A stretch of DNA of 64,000 nt from an uncultured Alphaproteobacteria bacterium (GTDB taxonomy: Bacteria; Pseudomonadota; Alphaproteobacteria; Methylaequorales; Methylaequoraceae). Each line of letters opens with the position of its first letter. Within the stretch, counting starts at the first letter, position 1. Position numbers and translations under genes: made by a program. The notes under the pieces are model-generated. The model was not told the origin of the DNA, made no database searches, and saw only the letters and a program-made list of their open reading frames with translations. Of this stretch, positions 37,966 to 48,201 are shown in pieces. The stretch lies in assembly GCA_902526175.1 (NCBI GenBank), contig CABZJY010000003.1:1-64000 (forward strand), given 5' to 3'.

Positions 37966-39407
37966 TTGTTTGTATCTTCAATAAATTTTGCAGCTTTAAA
38001 AACTAAAGCTTCATTAAAATGACTGCTTATTATTTGTAGGCCAAACGGAAGCCCATCTTTGTTTTTTCCAGCTGGAACAGAAATTGCTGGAAGACCAGCC
38101 AAACTTGCAGGTACAGTTAAAACATCATTTAAATACATCTCTAGTGGGTCATCTTGTTTTTCACCAATTAAGAAAGACACATTTGGAGTTGTCGGTGTAA
38201 GTATTAAATCACACTTCTTAAATGCTTTGATAAAATCGTCTAGAATTAGTCTTCTTACTTTTAAAGCCTTAATATAATAAGCATCGTAATATCCTGCAGA
38301 TAAAACATATGTTCCAATCATTATCCTTCTTTTTACCTCATCACCAAATCCTTTTGATCTTGATATCTCATATAAATCGTCTAAGTTATCTACATTTTGA
38401 TGCCTGTAACCATATCTTACTCCATCATACCTTGCTAAATTAGCTGAAGCTTCTGCAGGTGCAATAATGTAATAAGTTGGTAAGGAATATTTGGTATGAG
38501 GTAAAGAAATATCGATAATTTCAACACCAATTTTTTTAAATTCTTCTGAAAAATTTTCCCATGATTTTTTTATTTCCGAATTTAAGCCATCAACGAGATA
38601 TTCCTTAGGAATCCCAATTTTTTTTCCTTTTAAACTTAGTTTTTCATATTCAGAAAATTTTGGCACATCCATTTTTGAACTAGTTGAATCTTTTTCATCA
38701 TAACCACAAATTGTCTGAAGCATTATAGCTGAATCATCTACATTTTTTGTAAGAGTACCAGCTTGATCTAAAGAAGATGCAAAAGCCACCATCCCAAATC
38801 TTGAACATCTACCATATGTTGGTTTCATTCCGACTATACCACAAAATGATGCTGGTTGTCGGATAGAACCTCCTGTATCAGATCCTGTGGCTCCTAAACA
38901 TAATCCAGCTGCTACAGCGGCTGCAGATCCGCCAGATGAACCTCCCGGAACAAGGTCACTGTTATTTTTTCCTTTAATTGGGTTAATAACATTCCCAAAA
39001 AAACTTGTGGTGTTTGCTGAACCCATAGCAAATTCATCAAGATTTGACTTGCCAAGCATAACAGAACCTGAATCCCAAAGTTTTTTTGATACTGTTGATT
39101 CATAAAAGGGAATAAAATTTTCCAATATTTTTGATGCGGCTGTTGTTTTAACATTTTTAGTACAAAATAAATCTTTCATTGCTATTGGAATACCTTCCAT
39201 AGCTCTTATTTCATTGTTATCAATTTTTTTATCCGAATTTAAAGCCATTTCTAACGCATGATCAGGAGTCTCAGTGATAAAGCAATTTAATTTTCTGTTA
39301 TCAGATATTTTTTTAATAAAGTATTCTGTTAACTCCTTACACGAGAAATCTTTACATTTAAGATGTTGAATTGTACTTTTAATTGTTAATTTCTCAAATT
39401 GATTCAT
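37962..39407 (-). CDS. gatA: Asp-tRNA(Asn)/Glu-tRNA(Gln) amidotransferase subunit A
   Basis: GIPIAMKDLFCTK, PGGSSGGSAAAVAAGLCLGATGSDTGGSIRQPASFCG. Confidence 0.97.
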   Translation of the reverse strand: MNQFEKLTIKSTIQHLKCKDFSCKELTEYFIKKISDNRKLNCFITETPDHALEMALNSDKKIDNNEIRAMEGIPIAMKDLFCTKNVKTTAASKILENFIPFYESTVSKKLWDSGSVMLGKSNLDEFAMGSANTTSFFGNVINPIKGKNNSDLVPGGSSGGSAAAVAAGLCLGATGSDTGGSIRQPASFCGIVGMKPTYGRCSRFGMVAFASSLDQAGTLTKNVDDSAIMLQTICGYDEKDSTSSKMDVPKFSEYEKLSLKGKKIGIPKEYLVDGLNSEIKKSWENFSEEFKKIGVEIIDISLPHTKYSLPTYYIIAPAEASANLARYDGVRYGYRHQNVDNLDDLYEISRSKGFGDEVKRRIMIGTYVLSAGYYDAYYIKALKVRRLILDDFIKAFKKCDLILTPTTPNVSFLIGEKQDDPLEMYLNDVLTVPASLAGLPAISVPAGKNKDGLPFGLQIISSHFNEALVFKAAKFIEDTNK

Positions 39408-39410
39408 AAC

Positions 39411-39698
39411 TCACTCGACAACTTTTGGAACTACAAAGAAACCAGATTTTTTTTCAGGTGCATTGTTCAAAATATCGACTTGATTATCATCCATTACAAC
39501 TTTATCATCTCTTAAAGGCATTTTCTCATTGAGGACTGATAACAAAGGTTCAACTTTTTCTGTGTTTACTTCCTGAAGACTCTCAACCCAATTTAATATA
39601 TTATTTAATTCTTCTGCCATTTTATCCTCAGAATCAGACTTTATCTTAAGCTTTGACAACTTAGAGATTTTTTTTACAATTGAATTATCAATAGACAT
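39411..39698 (-). CDS. gatC: Asp-tRNA(Asn)/Glu-tRNA(Gln) amidotransferase subunit C
   Basis: 95 aa; KLSKLKIKSDSEDKMAEELNNILNWVESLQEVNTEKVEPLLS. Confidence 0.94.
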   Translation of the reverse strand: MSIDNSIVKKISKLSKLKIKSDSEDKMAEELNNILNWVESLQEVNTEKVEPLLSVLNEKMPLRDDKVVMDDNQVDILNNAPEKKSGFFVVPKVVE

Positions 39699-39750
39699 TT
39701 ACAAATATTTAATATTTCATGGATATTATAATTTATAAATATCATCCGAT

Positions 39751-40212
39751 ATGCCAATCTGCAATACAAATGAATTTTTAAATAATTTAGAAAAAAAAAA
39801 AATAATGTGCATTGACATTGGAAAAAACAAATGTGGAATTGCTTTATCAGATCCTTTAAATAAATTTTCATTACCGCACAAAGTTTTAAGGGTTTCTGAG
39901 AGAAAAATTTATGAAGAACTAATTAATATAATTGAAAATTATGATATTAATCTTATTGTGGTTGGACTTCCACTGAATGATGACAATTCTTTGAATAAAC
40001 AATGTCAATCAGTAATTGATAGAACAAAATATCTCGATAAAAAATTTGTAGAACTTAACAAGATATTACAAATAGTTTTTTGGGATGAAAGTTATTCTTC
40101 CTTAGAGGCGTTATCAAAAATAAATAATAAAAAAAAAGATTTAGATCATCATGCAGCTTGTATAATACTTCAAGATTTTTTAGACTTCTCAAATAAAAGA
40201 AATAATGAATAA
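39751..40212 (+). CDS. ruvX: RuvX/YqgF family Holliday junction resolvase-like protein
   Basis: MCIDIGKNKCGIALSDPLNKFSLPHKVL..LIVVGLPLNDD. Confidence 0.88.
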   Translation: MPICNTNEFLNNLEKKKIMCIDIGKNKCGIALSDPLNKFSLPHKVLRVSERKIYEELINIIENYDINLIVVGLPLNDDNSLNKQCQSVIDRTKYLDKKFVELNKILQIVFWDESYSSLEALSKINNKKKDLDHHAACIILQDFLDFSNKRNNE

Positions 40213-41422
40213 AAATTTTAATCAACCATTAAAAGATATAAATGTATTAGATTTAACCAGGGTTTTAGCTGGACCAACATGTACCCAAATTTTAGGGGAT
40301 TTAGGAGCAAATGTTATAAAAATAGAGAGACCCGTAACCGGCGATGATTCAAGAAACCTTGGCCCACCGTATCTTGATAAAAATTCTAAGGATCAAAAGG
40401 AAAGTGCTTATTTTTTAAGTGTCAACAGAAATAAAAATTCTGTCACTATTGATTTAACAACCAAAGAAGGTCAAGAATTAGCAAGAAATCTTGTAAAAAA
40501 ATGTGATGTCGTTGTTGAAAATTTTAGAGCTGGTAATCTAAAACAGTATGGCCTTGATTATAAAAGCTTAAAAAAAATAAAACCTGATTTAATATATTGT
40601 TCAATTACAGGCTTTGGACAGAGTGGCCCCTATTCAAAGAGAGGTGGATATGATTATTTAGTTCAAGCAATGGGAGGTATCATGAGCATCACTGGTGAAA
40701 AAAATGGTCCCCCAACCAAAATAGGTGTTGGGGTTTCAGACATTATAACAGGTCTTTATTCATGTATTTCTATCTTAGCTGCATTACGTTTTCGTGAAAA
40801 AACATCTAAAGGCCAAAGTATTGATATTTCGCTGATGGATGCACAAGTTTCTTGGTTAAGTTATGTGGCCCAAAGTTATTTAATTTCAAAAAAAATACCA
40901 ATGAGAATTGGTAATGACCATCCGTCAATAGTGCCTTATCAAACAGTTGAAGCTAAAGATGGTCTTATGGTATTGGCAATAGCAAACAATAGTCAATTTA
41001 AAAATTTTTGTAATTTTGCAGGTTTAGAAAAAATTAGTAATAATGAAAAATATAAAACTAATTCACTAAGAGTCTTAAATAGACAGTCACTTAATGCAAT
41101 TATCAAAAAGACAATAAAAAAAAAGGAAATAAGCTATTGGGTAAAAGGGCTCATAAATGTGAATGTGCCGTGTGGGCCTATTAACAACATCAAACAGGTT
41201 TTTGAGGATCCACAGGTTATTTTTAGGAAAATGACTGTAGATATTAAACACAAAAATAGAAAAATAAAAATCGTTGGTAGTCCAATTAAATTAAAAAAAT
41301 CACCAATTATCTACAAAAAGTCACCCCCTACTCTTGGCGAAGATACTGTATCTGTTCTAAAAAAATTTTTAAAGTTAAAGAAGTCAAGAATTGTAGACTT
41401 AAAAAAGAAAAATATAATTTAA
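40205..41422 (+). CDS. CaiB/BaiF (family III) CoA-transferase
   Basis: [34 protein letters not shown]-region [39 protein letters not shown]. Confidence 0.94.
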   Translation: MNKNFNQPLKDINVLDLTRVLAGPTCTQILGDLGANVIKIERPVTGDDSRNLGPPYLDKNSKDQKESAYFLSVNRNKNSVTIDLTTKEGQELARNLVKKCDVVVENFRAGNLKQYGLDYKSLKKIKPDLIYCSITGFGQSGPYSKRGGYDYLVQAMGGIMSITGEKNGPPTKIGVGVSDIITGLYSCISILAALRFREKTSKGQSIDISLMDAQVSWLSYVAQSYLISKKIPMRIGNDHPSIVPYQTVEAKDGLMVLAIANNSQFKNFCNFAGLEKISNNEKYKTNSLRVLNRQSLNAIIKKTIKKKEISYWVKGLINVNVPCGPINNIKQVFEDPQVIFRKMTVDIKHKNRKIKIVGSPIKLKKSPIIYKKSPPTLGEDTVSVLKKFLKLKKSRIVDLKKKNII

Positions 41423-41429
41423 AACTTCA

Positions 41430-42407
41430 TTGAAGAAATTAAAAAAAAATAATAAATTCTTATTAATGAAAGAGGTTGAAAAAAAAAAATATCCTCATAA
41501 ACATATCTTAGGAATTGAAGGTCTTTTACCTCCAGACATTAACTATTTATTAAATTTGTCTGAGAAATTTTCTCTACAATTATCTAAAAGAGAAAAAAGT
41601 TCTTTTCTCAGCAATAAAACATGTATTAATTTATTCTTCGAAAACTCAACCAGAACAAGGACTTCATTTGAGTTAGCTGGAAAAAAACTTAGCGCAGACA
41701 TTTTAAATATTTCAGTTAGCTCAAGCTCAATCAAAAAAGGAGAAACACTAATTGATACAGCAATGACTCTTAATGCAATGCAGCCAGATATACTTGTAGT
41801 AAGACATCCTGATGCAGGCGCGGTTCAACTATTATCAGAAAAAGTAAATTGTAGTGTAATCAATGCTGGAGACGGACCTCATGAACATCCAACTCAAGCA
41901 TTACTTGATGCTTTAACAATCTTAAGGCGAAAAAAAGTGATTAGTGGTCTTAAAGTAGCAATTTGTGGGGATATATTGCACAGTAGGGTAGCGAGGTCTA
42001 ATATACATCTGCTAACTACACTCGGAGCTGAAGTAAGAGTGATTGCTCCAAACACTTTAATACCCTATGGAATAGAGAATCTTGGGGTTCGAGTTTATAA
42101 TGATATGCGTCTAGGAATTAAAGATGTCGATATTATTATTATGCTGAGATTACAATTAGAAAGAATGTCAGGCTCTTATGTACCGTCAATAAGAGAGTAT
42201 TTTAGATTTTTTGGCCTTGATAGAGAAAAATTGAATTATGCAAAAAATGATGCATTAATTTTACATCCAGGCCCAATGAATAGAGGTGTAGAAATTGATT
42301 CTGAACTTGCTGATGACCTCGATAGAACAGCAATATTTGAACAAGTACAATTAGGCGTGGCTGTAAGAATGGCATGTCTTTATGCATTATTAGAAAACAA
42401 AAAATGA
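41430..42407 (+). CDS. pyrB: aspartate carbamoyltransferase catalytic subunit
   Basis: [37 protein letters not shown]; start could be ATG at 41466. Confidence 0.96.
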   Translation: MKKLKKNNKFLLMKEVEKKKYPHKHILGIEGLLPPDINYLLNLSEKFSLQLSKREKSSFLSNKTCINLFFENSTRTRTSFELAGKKLSADILNISVSSSSIKKGETLIDTAMTLNAMQPDILVVRHPDAGAVQLLSEKVNCSVINAGDGPHEHPTQALLDALTILRRKKVISGLKVAICGDILHSRVARSNIHLLTTLGAEVRVIAPNTLIPYGIENLGVRVYNDMRLGIKDVDIIIMLRLQLERMSGSYVPSIREYFRFFGLDREKLNYAKNDALILHPGPMNRGVEIDSELADDLDRTAIFEQVQLGVAVRMACLYALLENKK

Positions 42408-43726
42408 AAAAAAATCCTTTTAATACAAATAAAAAAAGCAACAAAAACTATGCATTACTTAACGGATTAATTGTTGATATTGAAAATAGTGAATTTATAA
42501 AAGGTACTATACTAATTAAAGATTGTTTAATTGAAGATTTTGGTAGTCATATAAAAAATAGTCAGATTTCAAATAATTATGAAAAAATTGATTGTAAGGG
42601 TTTTATCATTTCTCCTGGACTTATTGACTCGAGAGTGCAAATTAGAGAGCCTGGATTGGAGCATCAAGAAACAATTAAAAGTATATCAAAATCTGCTGCA
42701 TGTGGTGGAATAACCTCACTCATATGTATGCCAAATACCAATCCCGTAATAGATCAACCAGCGCTTATAAATTCAATACAGAGAAAAGCCAGAGAAATAG
42801 CATTATCTAAAGTCTATTGCACTGGATGTATTACTAGAAAACTTGAAGGTAAAGAAATTTCTGAATTACAACTTATGCATGAATCTGGAGCTCTTGGATT
42901 TACTGATGGGAACAATTCAATATCTAATACAAGAGTTATGAGAAGAGCTTTTAAGTATGTAAAATCATTTGATGGACTAATAATTCAGCATCCCGAGGAC
43001 CAATCATTAACATCTGAAGGTGTAATGAATGAAGGTGAAGTTTCTACAAGATTAGGTTTAAAAGGAATACCATATTATGCTGAACCGATTATTATAGAGA
43101 GAGATTTGTGGTTAGTCAGAGAAACCAATTCAAGGTATCATGTTAATCATGTTTCAACAGCAGCAGCTGTAAGAATCATTAGAAATGCAAAAAAAGAGGG
43201 ACTAAATATTACATGTGATACTGCTCCACCTTATTTCTCTCTAAATGAAATGTCAGTTGAAAATTATAGAACTTTTGCAAAGTTATCTCCACCACTTCGA
43301 AATGAATCTGATAGACTGGCAATTATTGATGGACTTAAAGATGGCACTATAGATGCAGTAACTTCTGATCACACGCCACAGGACCAAGATGCTAAAAGAT
43401 TACCTTTTGATCAGGCTGAATATGGAGCAGTTGGTTTGGAAACCTTGTTAGCATTAACATTAAACCTTGTGCATAACAACCACTTAACCATATTTGAAGC
43501 GTTGAAACTTCTTACTTTAAATCCTGCTAGAATTTTTAAACTTAAAAGTGGTACAATAAAAATAAAACAAGATGCTGACCTAACAGTTTTTGATCTAAAT
43601 AAATCATGGAAAGTTGATCCTAATAAATTTTTTAGCAAATCAAAAAATACTCCATTTGATGGGATATTAGTTGAAGGAAAAAATATCATGACATTTGTGA
43701 GAGGTAGGCTTGTTTTTTCAAATTGA
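42404..43726 (+). CDS. pyrC: dihydroorotase
   Basis: [58 protein letters not shown] at 42404 overlaps pyrB stop. Confidence 0.93.
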   Translation: MKKNPFNTNKKSNKNYALLNGLIVDIENSEFIKGTILIKDCLIEDFGSHIKNSQISNNYEKIDCKGFIISPGLIDSRVQIREPGLEHQETIKSISKSAACGGITSLICMPNTNPVIDQPALINSIQRKAREIALSKVYCTGCITRKLEGKEISELQLMHESGALGFTDGNNSISNTRVMRRAFKYVKSFDGLIIQHPEDQSLTSEGVMNEGEVSTRLGLKGIPYYAEPIIIERDLWLVRETNSRYHVNHVSTAAAVRIIRNAKKEGLNITCDTAPPYFSLNEMSVENYRTFAKLSPPLRNESDRLAIIDGLKDGTIDAVTSDHTPQDQDAKRLPFDQAEYGAVGLETLLALTLNLVHNNHLTIFEALKLLTLNPARIFKLKSGTIKIKQDADLTVFDLNKSWKVDPNKFFSKSKNTPFDGILVEGKNIMTFVRGRLVFSN

Positions 43727-44297
43727 AGATTTACTAGTATTATTTTTATGTTACTTAATTGGTTCTGTACCATTCGGTCTAGTCTTTTCAAAGCTTTTTG
43801 GTAAAACTGATCCTAGAATTTCTGGTTCAAAAAATATTGGAGCTACAAACGTTTTAAGAATTCATGGCAAACTATTGGGAATAATTACACTAATTTTTGA
43901 TATTCTTAAGGCATTTCTTCCACTCCTTCTTGTTGAAAATTATAATAATCAAATTTTAATACCGTGTGCATTAACAATTTTTCTAGGTCATGTTTTTCCG
44001 GTGTGGCTTAAATTTAAAGGTGGCAAAGGAATAGCTGTATTAATAGGCATTTTAATAATATATTCAGCCTTCTACGCGTTGACATTCTTATTATGCTGGT
44101 TAATTACTTTCATTTTATTTAGGTATTCCTCACTTGCTGCAATTGTTTCAAGCATATTAATAGTTTGTTTGGCAATTGTATTTTCTGAACCTTATGAAAA
44201 ATATTCAATTCTTTTTTTAAGTTTTGTTGTTTTTTTAAAACATCGAGAAAATATTTTTAGACTAATAAACGGGAAAGAAGAAAAAATTTTCTTCTAA
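43710..44297 (+). CDS. plsY: glycerol-3-phosphate acyltransferase PlsY
   Basis: YLIGSVPFGLVFSKLFGKTDPRISGSKNIGATNVLR, FKGGKGIAVLIG; TTG start. Confidence 0.94.
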   Translation: MFFQIEDLLVLFLCYLIGSVPFGLVFSKLFGKTDPRISGSKNIGATNVLRIHGKLLGIITLIFDILKAFLPLLLVENYNNQILIPCALTIFLGHVFPVWLKFKGGKGIAVLIGILIIYSAFYALTFLLCWLITFILFRYSSLAAIVSSILIVCLAIVFSEPYEKYSILFLSFVVFLKHRENIFRLINGKEEKIFF

Positions 44298-44360
44298 AAA
44301 TAAGTTTCTTTTTGCTTTTTTTTTTTTTTTTCTGTATTAAAAAAATAAATAGTTAAAAAA

Positions 44361-46832
44361 ATGAATCTTGTTATTGTTGAATCCCCATCTAAAGCTAAAA
44401 CACTTAAAAGTTATTTGAGTAATAATTTTGAGGTTGTAGCAAGTATTGGTCATTTTAGAGATCTTCCTAAAAGTGGTATGGGCATTGATGAAGAAAGTAA
44501 AAATTTTGAGGTTAAAAATTGGGTTATTGATTCTGATAAAATTAAACCAGTTATAAAATTAATTAAAAAGTCTGATACAATTTATCTTGCTACTGATCCT
44601 GATAGAGAAGGTGAACTTATAGCTTGGCACATATATGAATTCTGTAAGGAAAAAAAGATAGCAAGTAAAAAAGACTTTAAAAGAATTGAATTTAATCAAG
44701 TAAATAAAGATACAGTTCTAAAATCGATAGAAAATCCGAGGGAATTAGATTATAATTTAGTAAATGCTGCTTTGGCTAGAAGATTCTTAGACAGGTTTTT
44801 TGGATATAAAATTTCTCCAATTACGCAAAGAAGAACAATTTTTGGTAAAAGTGCAGGAAGAGTGCAGTCACCAGCCTTAAGAATATTAGCAGAGAGAGAA
44901 AAAGAAATTGAATTATTTCAACCTGAAGAATTTTGGGATATCACTGTAAATCTTAAAAATAATGATAATCAGATTTTTCAATTCAAAATAAATACCATTG
45001 ACAATCAAAAAATTTACAAACTCTCAATTAAGAATAAAGAGCAGGCAGAAGGTATAAAAAATAAAATTATAAACTCAAATTTTATAGTTGACAAAATTGA
45101 AAAAAAACTAAAAAAGCGAAACCCATATGCACCCTTTTCTACATCAACATTGCAACAAGATGCTTCAAACAAGTTAAATTTCTCACCTTCAATGACAAAT
45201 AGTATTGCTCAACAACTTTTTGACGGAACTGCTTCTGAAGGTGGACTAATAACATATATTCGAACTGATTCCGTAACTTTACCTATAAATATTATTAAAA
45301 ATTGTAGAAAAATAATAGAAACTGAATACGGAGAAAATTATTTGTCTGAAAACATTAATTTATATAAATCAAAAACAAAAAATGCCCAAGAAGCCCATGA
45401 ACCAATAAGACCAACAGATTTATCAAAAAAACCAGAAAATGTATCACATATTTTAAATGAAAATCAGTATAAATTGTACAAACTTATTTGGGAAAGGACT
45501 ATTGCTTCTCAAATGAAACAACAAGTTTTTGAAGAAACATCTGTTTTTGTTAAATCAAATGACGCCGAATTAAGAATTTCTGGAAATGTGAAGATTTTTG
45601 ATGGGTTCAGAAAAGTTTACAAGACAGTAGAACAAAATAATGATGAAAAAATTCTTCCAAAATTTCTAGAAAAAGAACTTTTAACAGTATCAGATATTTT
45701 AACCGAACAAAATTTTACCAAGCCACCAAAAAGATATTCTGAAGCAGGTCTAATTAAACAATTAGAAAATTTGGGAATCGGGAGACCTTCAACATATGCA
45801 TCAATTATTCTCAAACTTAAAGAGAAAAATTATGTTGATGTAAAAAATAAAACTCTTACACCAAATTCTAAAGGAAGGATTTTATCTAAATTTCTTGAAA
45901 ATTTTTTTACTGATTTTGTTGATTATGAATTCACAGCAAAGTTTCAGGAACAATTAGATAAAATTTCTACAAACAGTATAGATTGGAAAAGTGTACTTAA
46001 TGATTTTCTTTTAAGACTAAATAATACTGTTTCCTCAGTTGAAAAAAAAAGTATGACCGATGTAATAAACGAGGTAAATGAAAATAGCTCTGAGTTTTTT
46101 ATAAATAGAGAATGCCCAAAATGTAAAAAAGGTGAACTTACTATAAAATTTTCAATCACAGGTCCATTTATAGGTTGTAACAAATATGAAAAAGGTAAAA
46201 CAGGTTGTAATTATACTTCTTCTATAGGTGATAAAGATGAAGATGCTGATTTTTTAGATGGAGAAAAAATTATTGGTAATCATCCTGAAACCAATAAAAT
46301 TATCAGACTAAAAAAAGGTAAGTATGGTCCATATGTTGAATTGGATACTGATGAAGAAAAACCAAAACGAGCATCAATTCCTAAAGGAACTTCATTAAAT
46401 GATGTTGATCTAGAATATTCTATATCACTTTTGAAACTACCACGAACAGTAGGAAAATATCCAGAAAATGGTGAAATAATTACAGCATCCATTGGTCCAT
46501 ACGGACCTTACCTTAAATACAATAATAATTTTATATCTTTGAAGGATGACAATGTTTTAGAGATTAATAATAATAGAGCTATTGACTTAATTAAAGATTG
46601 GGAAAGAAAAAATAAAGTCTATGAGGTTGGAGTCAATTTAAAAACAGAAGAAAAGATTTTTATAAAAAAAGGAAGATATGGAAGGTTTTTCGAGATAAAT
46701 AATAAAAATGGAAAAAAAAAAAGAGTTGCTTTTCCCAAAGATCTAGACCCAGAAAATATTTCTCTCGATGATGCTATAGCTATAATAAAAGAAAAAGAAA
46801 ACAAAAAAAACACAAAAAAGAAAATGAATTAG
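44361..46832 (+). CDS. topA: DNA topoisomerase I
   Basis: NLVIVESPSKAKTLKSYL, TDPDREGELIAWHI, GRVQSPALRI. Confidence 0.97.
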   Translation: MNLVIVESPSKAKTLKSYLSNNFEVVASIGHFRDLPKSGMGIDEESKNFEVKNWVIDSDKIKPVIKLIKKSDTIYLATDPDREGELIAWHIYEFCKEKKIASKKDFKRIEFNQVNKDTVLKSIENPRELDYNLVNAALARRFLDRFFGYKISPITQRRTIFGKSAGRVQSPALRILAEREKEIELFQPEEFWDITVNLKNNDNQIFQFKINTIDNQKIYKLSIKNKEQAEGIKNKIINSNFIVDKIEKKLKKRNPYAPFSTSTLQQDASNKLNFSPSMTNSIAQQLFDGTASEGGLITYIRTDSVTLPINIIKNCRKIIETEYGENYLSENINLYKSKTKNAQEAHEPIRPTDLSKKPENVSHILNENQYKLYKLIWERTIASQMKQQVFEETSVFVKSNDAELRISGNVKIFDGFRKVYKTVEQNNDEKILPKFLEKELLTVSDILTEQNFTKPPKRYSEAGLIKQLENLGIGRPSTYASIILKLKEKNYVDVKNKTLTPNSKGRILSKFLENFFTDFVDYEFTAKFQEQLDKISTNSIDWKSVLNDFLLRLNNTVSSVEKKSMTDVINEVNENSSEFFINRECPKCKKGELTIKFSITGPFIGCNKYEKGKTGCNYTSSIGDKDEDADFLDGEKIIGNHPETNKIIRLKKGKYGPYVELDTDEEKPKRASIPKGTSLNDVDLEYSISLLKLPRTVGKYPENGEIITASIGPYGPYLKYNNNFISLKDDNVLEINNNRAIDLIKDWERKNKVYEVGVNLKTEEKIFIKKGRYGRFFEINNKNGKKKRVAFPKDLDPENISLDDAIAIIKEKENKKNTKKKMN

Positions 46833-46833
46833 A

Positions 46834-47193
46834 ATGGGAAAAAAGATATTGCTTATTAAAAGAGGGTTCTTAAAAACTTGTCCATTCTGTGGAAAATCAA
46901 AAATTTTTAGTTCTTACCTAAAATTAACTTCGGTATGTAAGAATAAGAATTGCAAATTTGTCTTCAAAAATTACAAAACAGAAGATGGGCCAGCATATTT
47001 TACTATATTTATTGTAGGTCATATTATAATACCAATAATTGTTTTATTGGAAGGATTAGAAACACCCCCCCCATTTTGGTTTCAAATTACTTTTTGGCCA
47101 ATTATTACAACACTATTAGGTATTTGGTTATTACCTCGTGTAAAAGGGGCGTTTCTAGGTTTCCAAATTTCAGTAAATGACACCTCTTCTTGA
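46834..47193 (+). CDS. DUF983 family membrane protein
   Basis: [38 protein letters not shown]. Confidence 0.87.
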   Translation: MGKKILLIKRGFLKTCPFCGKSKIFSSYLKLTSVCKNKNCKFVFKNYKTEDGPAYFTIFIVGHIIIPIIVLLEGLETPPPFWFQITFWPIITTLLGIWLLPRVKGAFLGFQISVNDTSS

Positions 47194-47222
47194 CTTTTTT
47201 TTCTTTTATTGTAGAAAAAGTA

Positions 47223-47390
47223 ATGGCAAAAAGTAATACAATTCAAGTTAAATTAGTCAGTACTGCAGATACTGGGTTTTTTTATGTTAAAAATAAAAAT
47301 CCAAAACAAATGACTGATAAATTGGAATTAAAAAAATACGATCCAAAAGTAAGGAAGCATGTTTTATTTAAAGAGCAGAAAATTAAATAG
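47223..47390 (+). CDS. rpmG: 50S ribosomal protein bL33
   Basis: [55 protein letters not shown]. Confidence 0.96.
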   Translation: MAKSNTIQVKLVSTADTGFFYVKNKNPKQMTDKLELKKYDPKVRKHVLFKEQKIK

Positions 47391-47391
47391 C

Positions 47392-48201
47392 CTATTGTTT
47401 TTTACAACTATTTTTAATCACAGCCAACTTCTTAAGTTTCATTACTAAAGAATAATCTGGATAATCATATCTAAAATAACTCACAATTCCTTGTCGATTA
47501 ATTTTGGCTGTAAGTTCTAAAGAAGTGGTTTGAGAATCTTCCTCATAATATGCCATCCTTACATCCCAAAATTTATTTTTAACCTCTTTTGGTAAATCTA
47601 TGCTTGTGAATTTAAAAGGTTTTTGATTAATAAATGTAGAAATATTAAAAAAGTTTTCTGGCAAACTACCCTCATATACTTTTTTTGAAAATATAGAACC
47701 TTCTTTTTGATCAAGAGATTTAATAATTAACTTCAAGTGTTCATGTGGTAGCATTACATCCTTTGAGAATGCTATTTCTTTCTTTTTAGGATTATATATT
47801 TCAATTTTTAGTTCATCATCCTTTACTACATCACCTCTTACTTTTTGTCTTATCATATTATTTTCTTTAACCTGCAAAAGAAACTTCATTTTATTGTTAC
47901 TTGTACTTTCTTCTAATGAATAGCTTATGTCACTGACAGTGCCTACTCCAGCAGAATTAACAAAACTTACCAACATTCTTTGATTTGAAACCCAAGACTC
48001 ACAATTGAAAAACCAGTCTATGATTAATTCTCCATTAGCTTTTGAGATAGATGGTTGGCCAAATGTTTTTTTTACTTCTCTTTCTGTATCTAGATTTATT
48101 TCATAGATACTTTGATAAGAGAGCAATTGGTTATCAAGTGCCTTTAAACTCTGAGTAAAACTTAAACATATTAAAAAAAGAATAGTTTTAATTTTTTTCA
48201 T
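47392..48201 (-). CDS. EipB/DUF1849-like cell envelope protein
   Basis: Signal peptide; LIIDWFFNCESWVSNQRMLVSF, C-terminal NSCKKQ (conserved Cys pair pattern). Confidence 0.68.
   Translation of the reverse strand: MKKIKTILFLICLSFTQSLKALDNQLLSYQSIYEINLDTEREVKKTFGQPSISKANGELIIDWFFNCESWVSNQRMLVSFVNSAGVGTVSDISYSLEESTSNNKMKFLLQVKENNMIRQKVRGDVVKDDELKIEIYNPKKKEIAFSKDVMLPHEHLKLIIKSLDQKEGSIFSKKVYEGSLPENFFNISTFINQKPFKFTSIDLPKEVKNKFWDVRMAYYEEDSQTTSLELTAKINRQGIVSYFRYDYPDYSLVMKLKKLAVIKNSCKKQ

Noticed and set aside
43342-43357. TGGCACTATAGATGCA, a good sigma54-like match
   Set aside because: Lies inside pyrC, encoding the conserved [11 protein letters not shown] segment, with no gene start just downstream; probably coincidental.
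43710-43726. Possible ATT start for plsY at 43722 overlapping the pyrC stop
   Set aside because: A TTG at 43710 with an upstream AGAGG fits ordinary initiation, so an exotic start is not needed here, unlike purM.
44324-44361. Long T-run before topA considered as a terminator for plsY
   Set aside because: No convincing GC stem precedes the T-run, so I could not support an intrinsic terminator.
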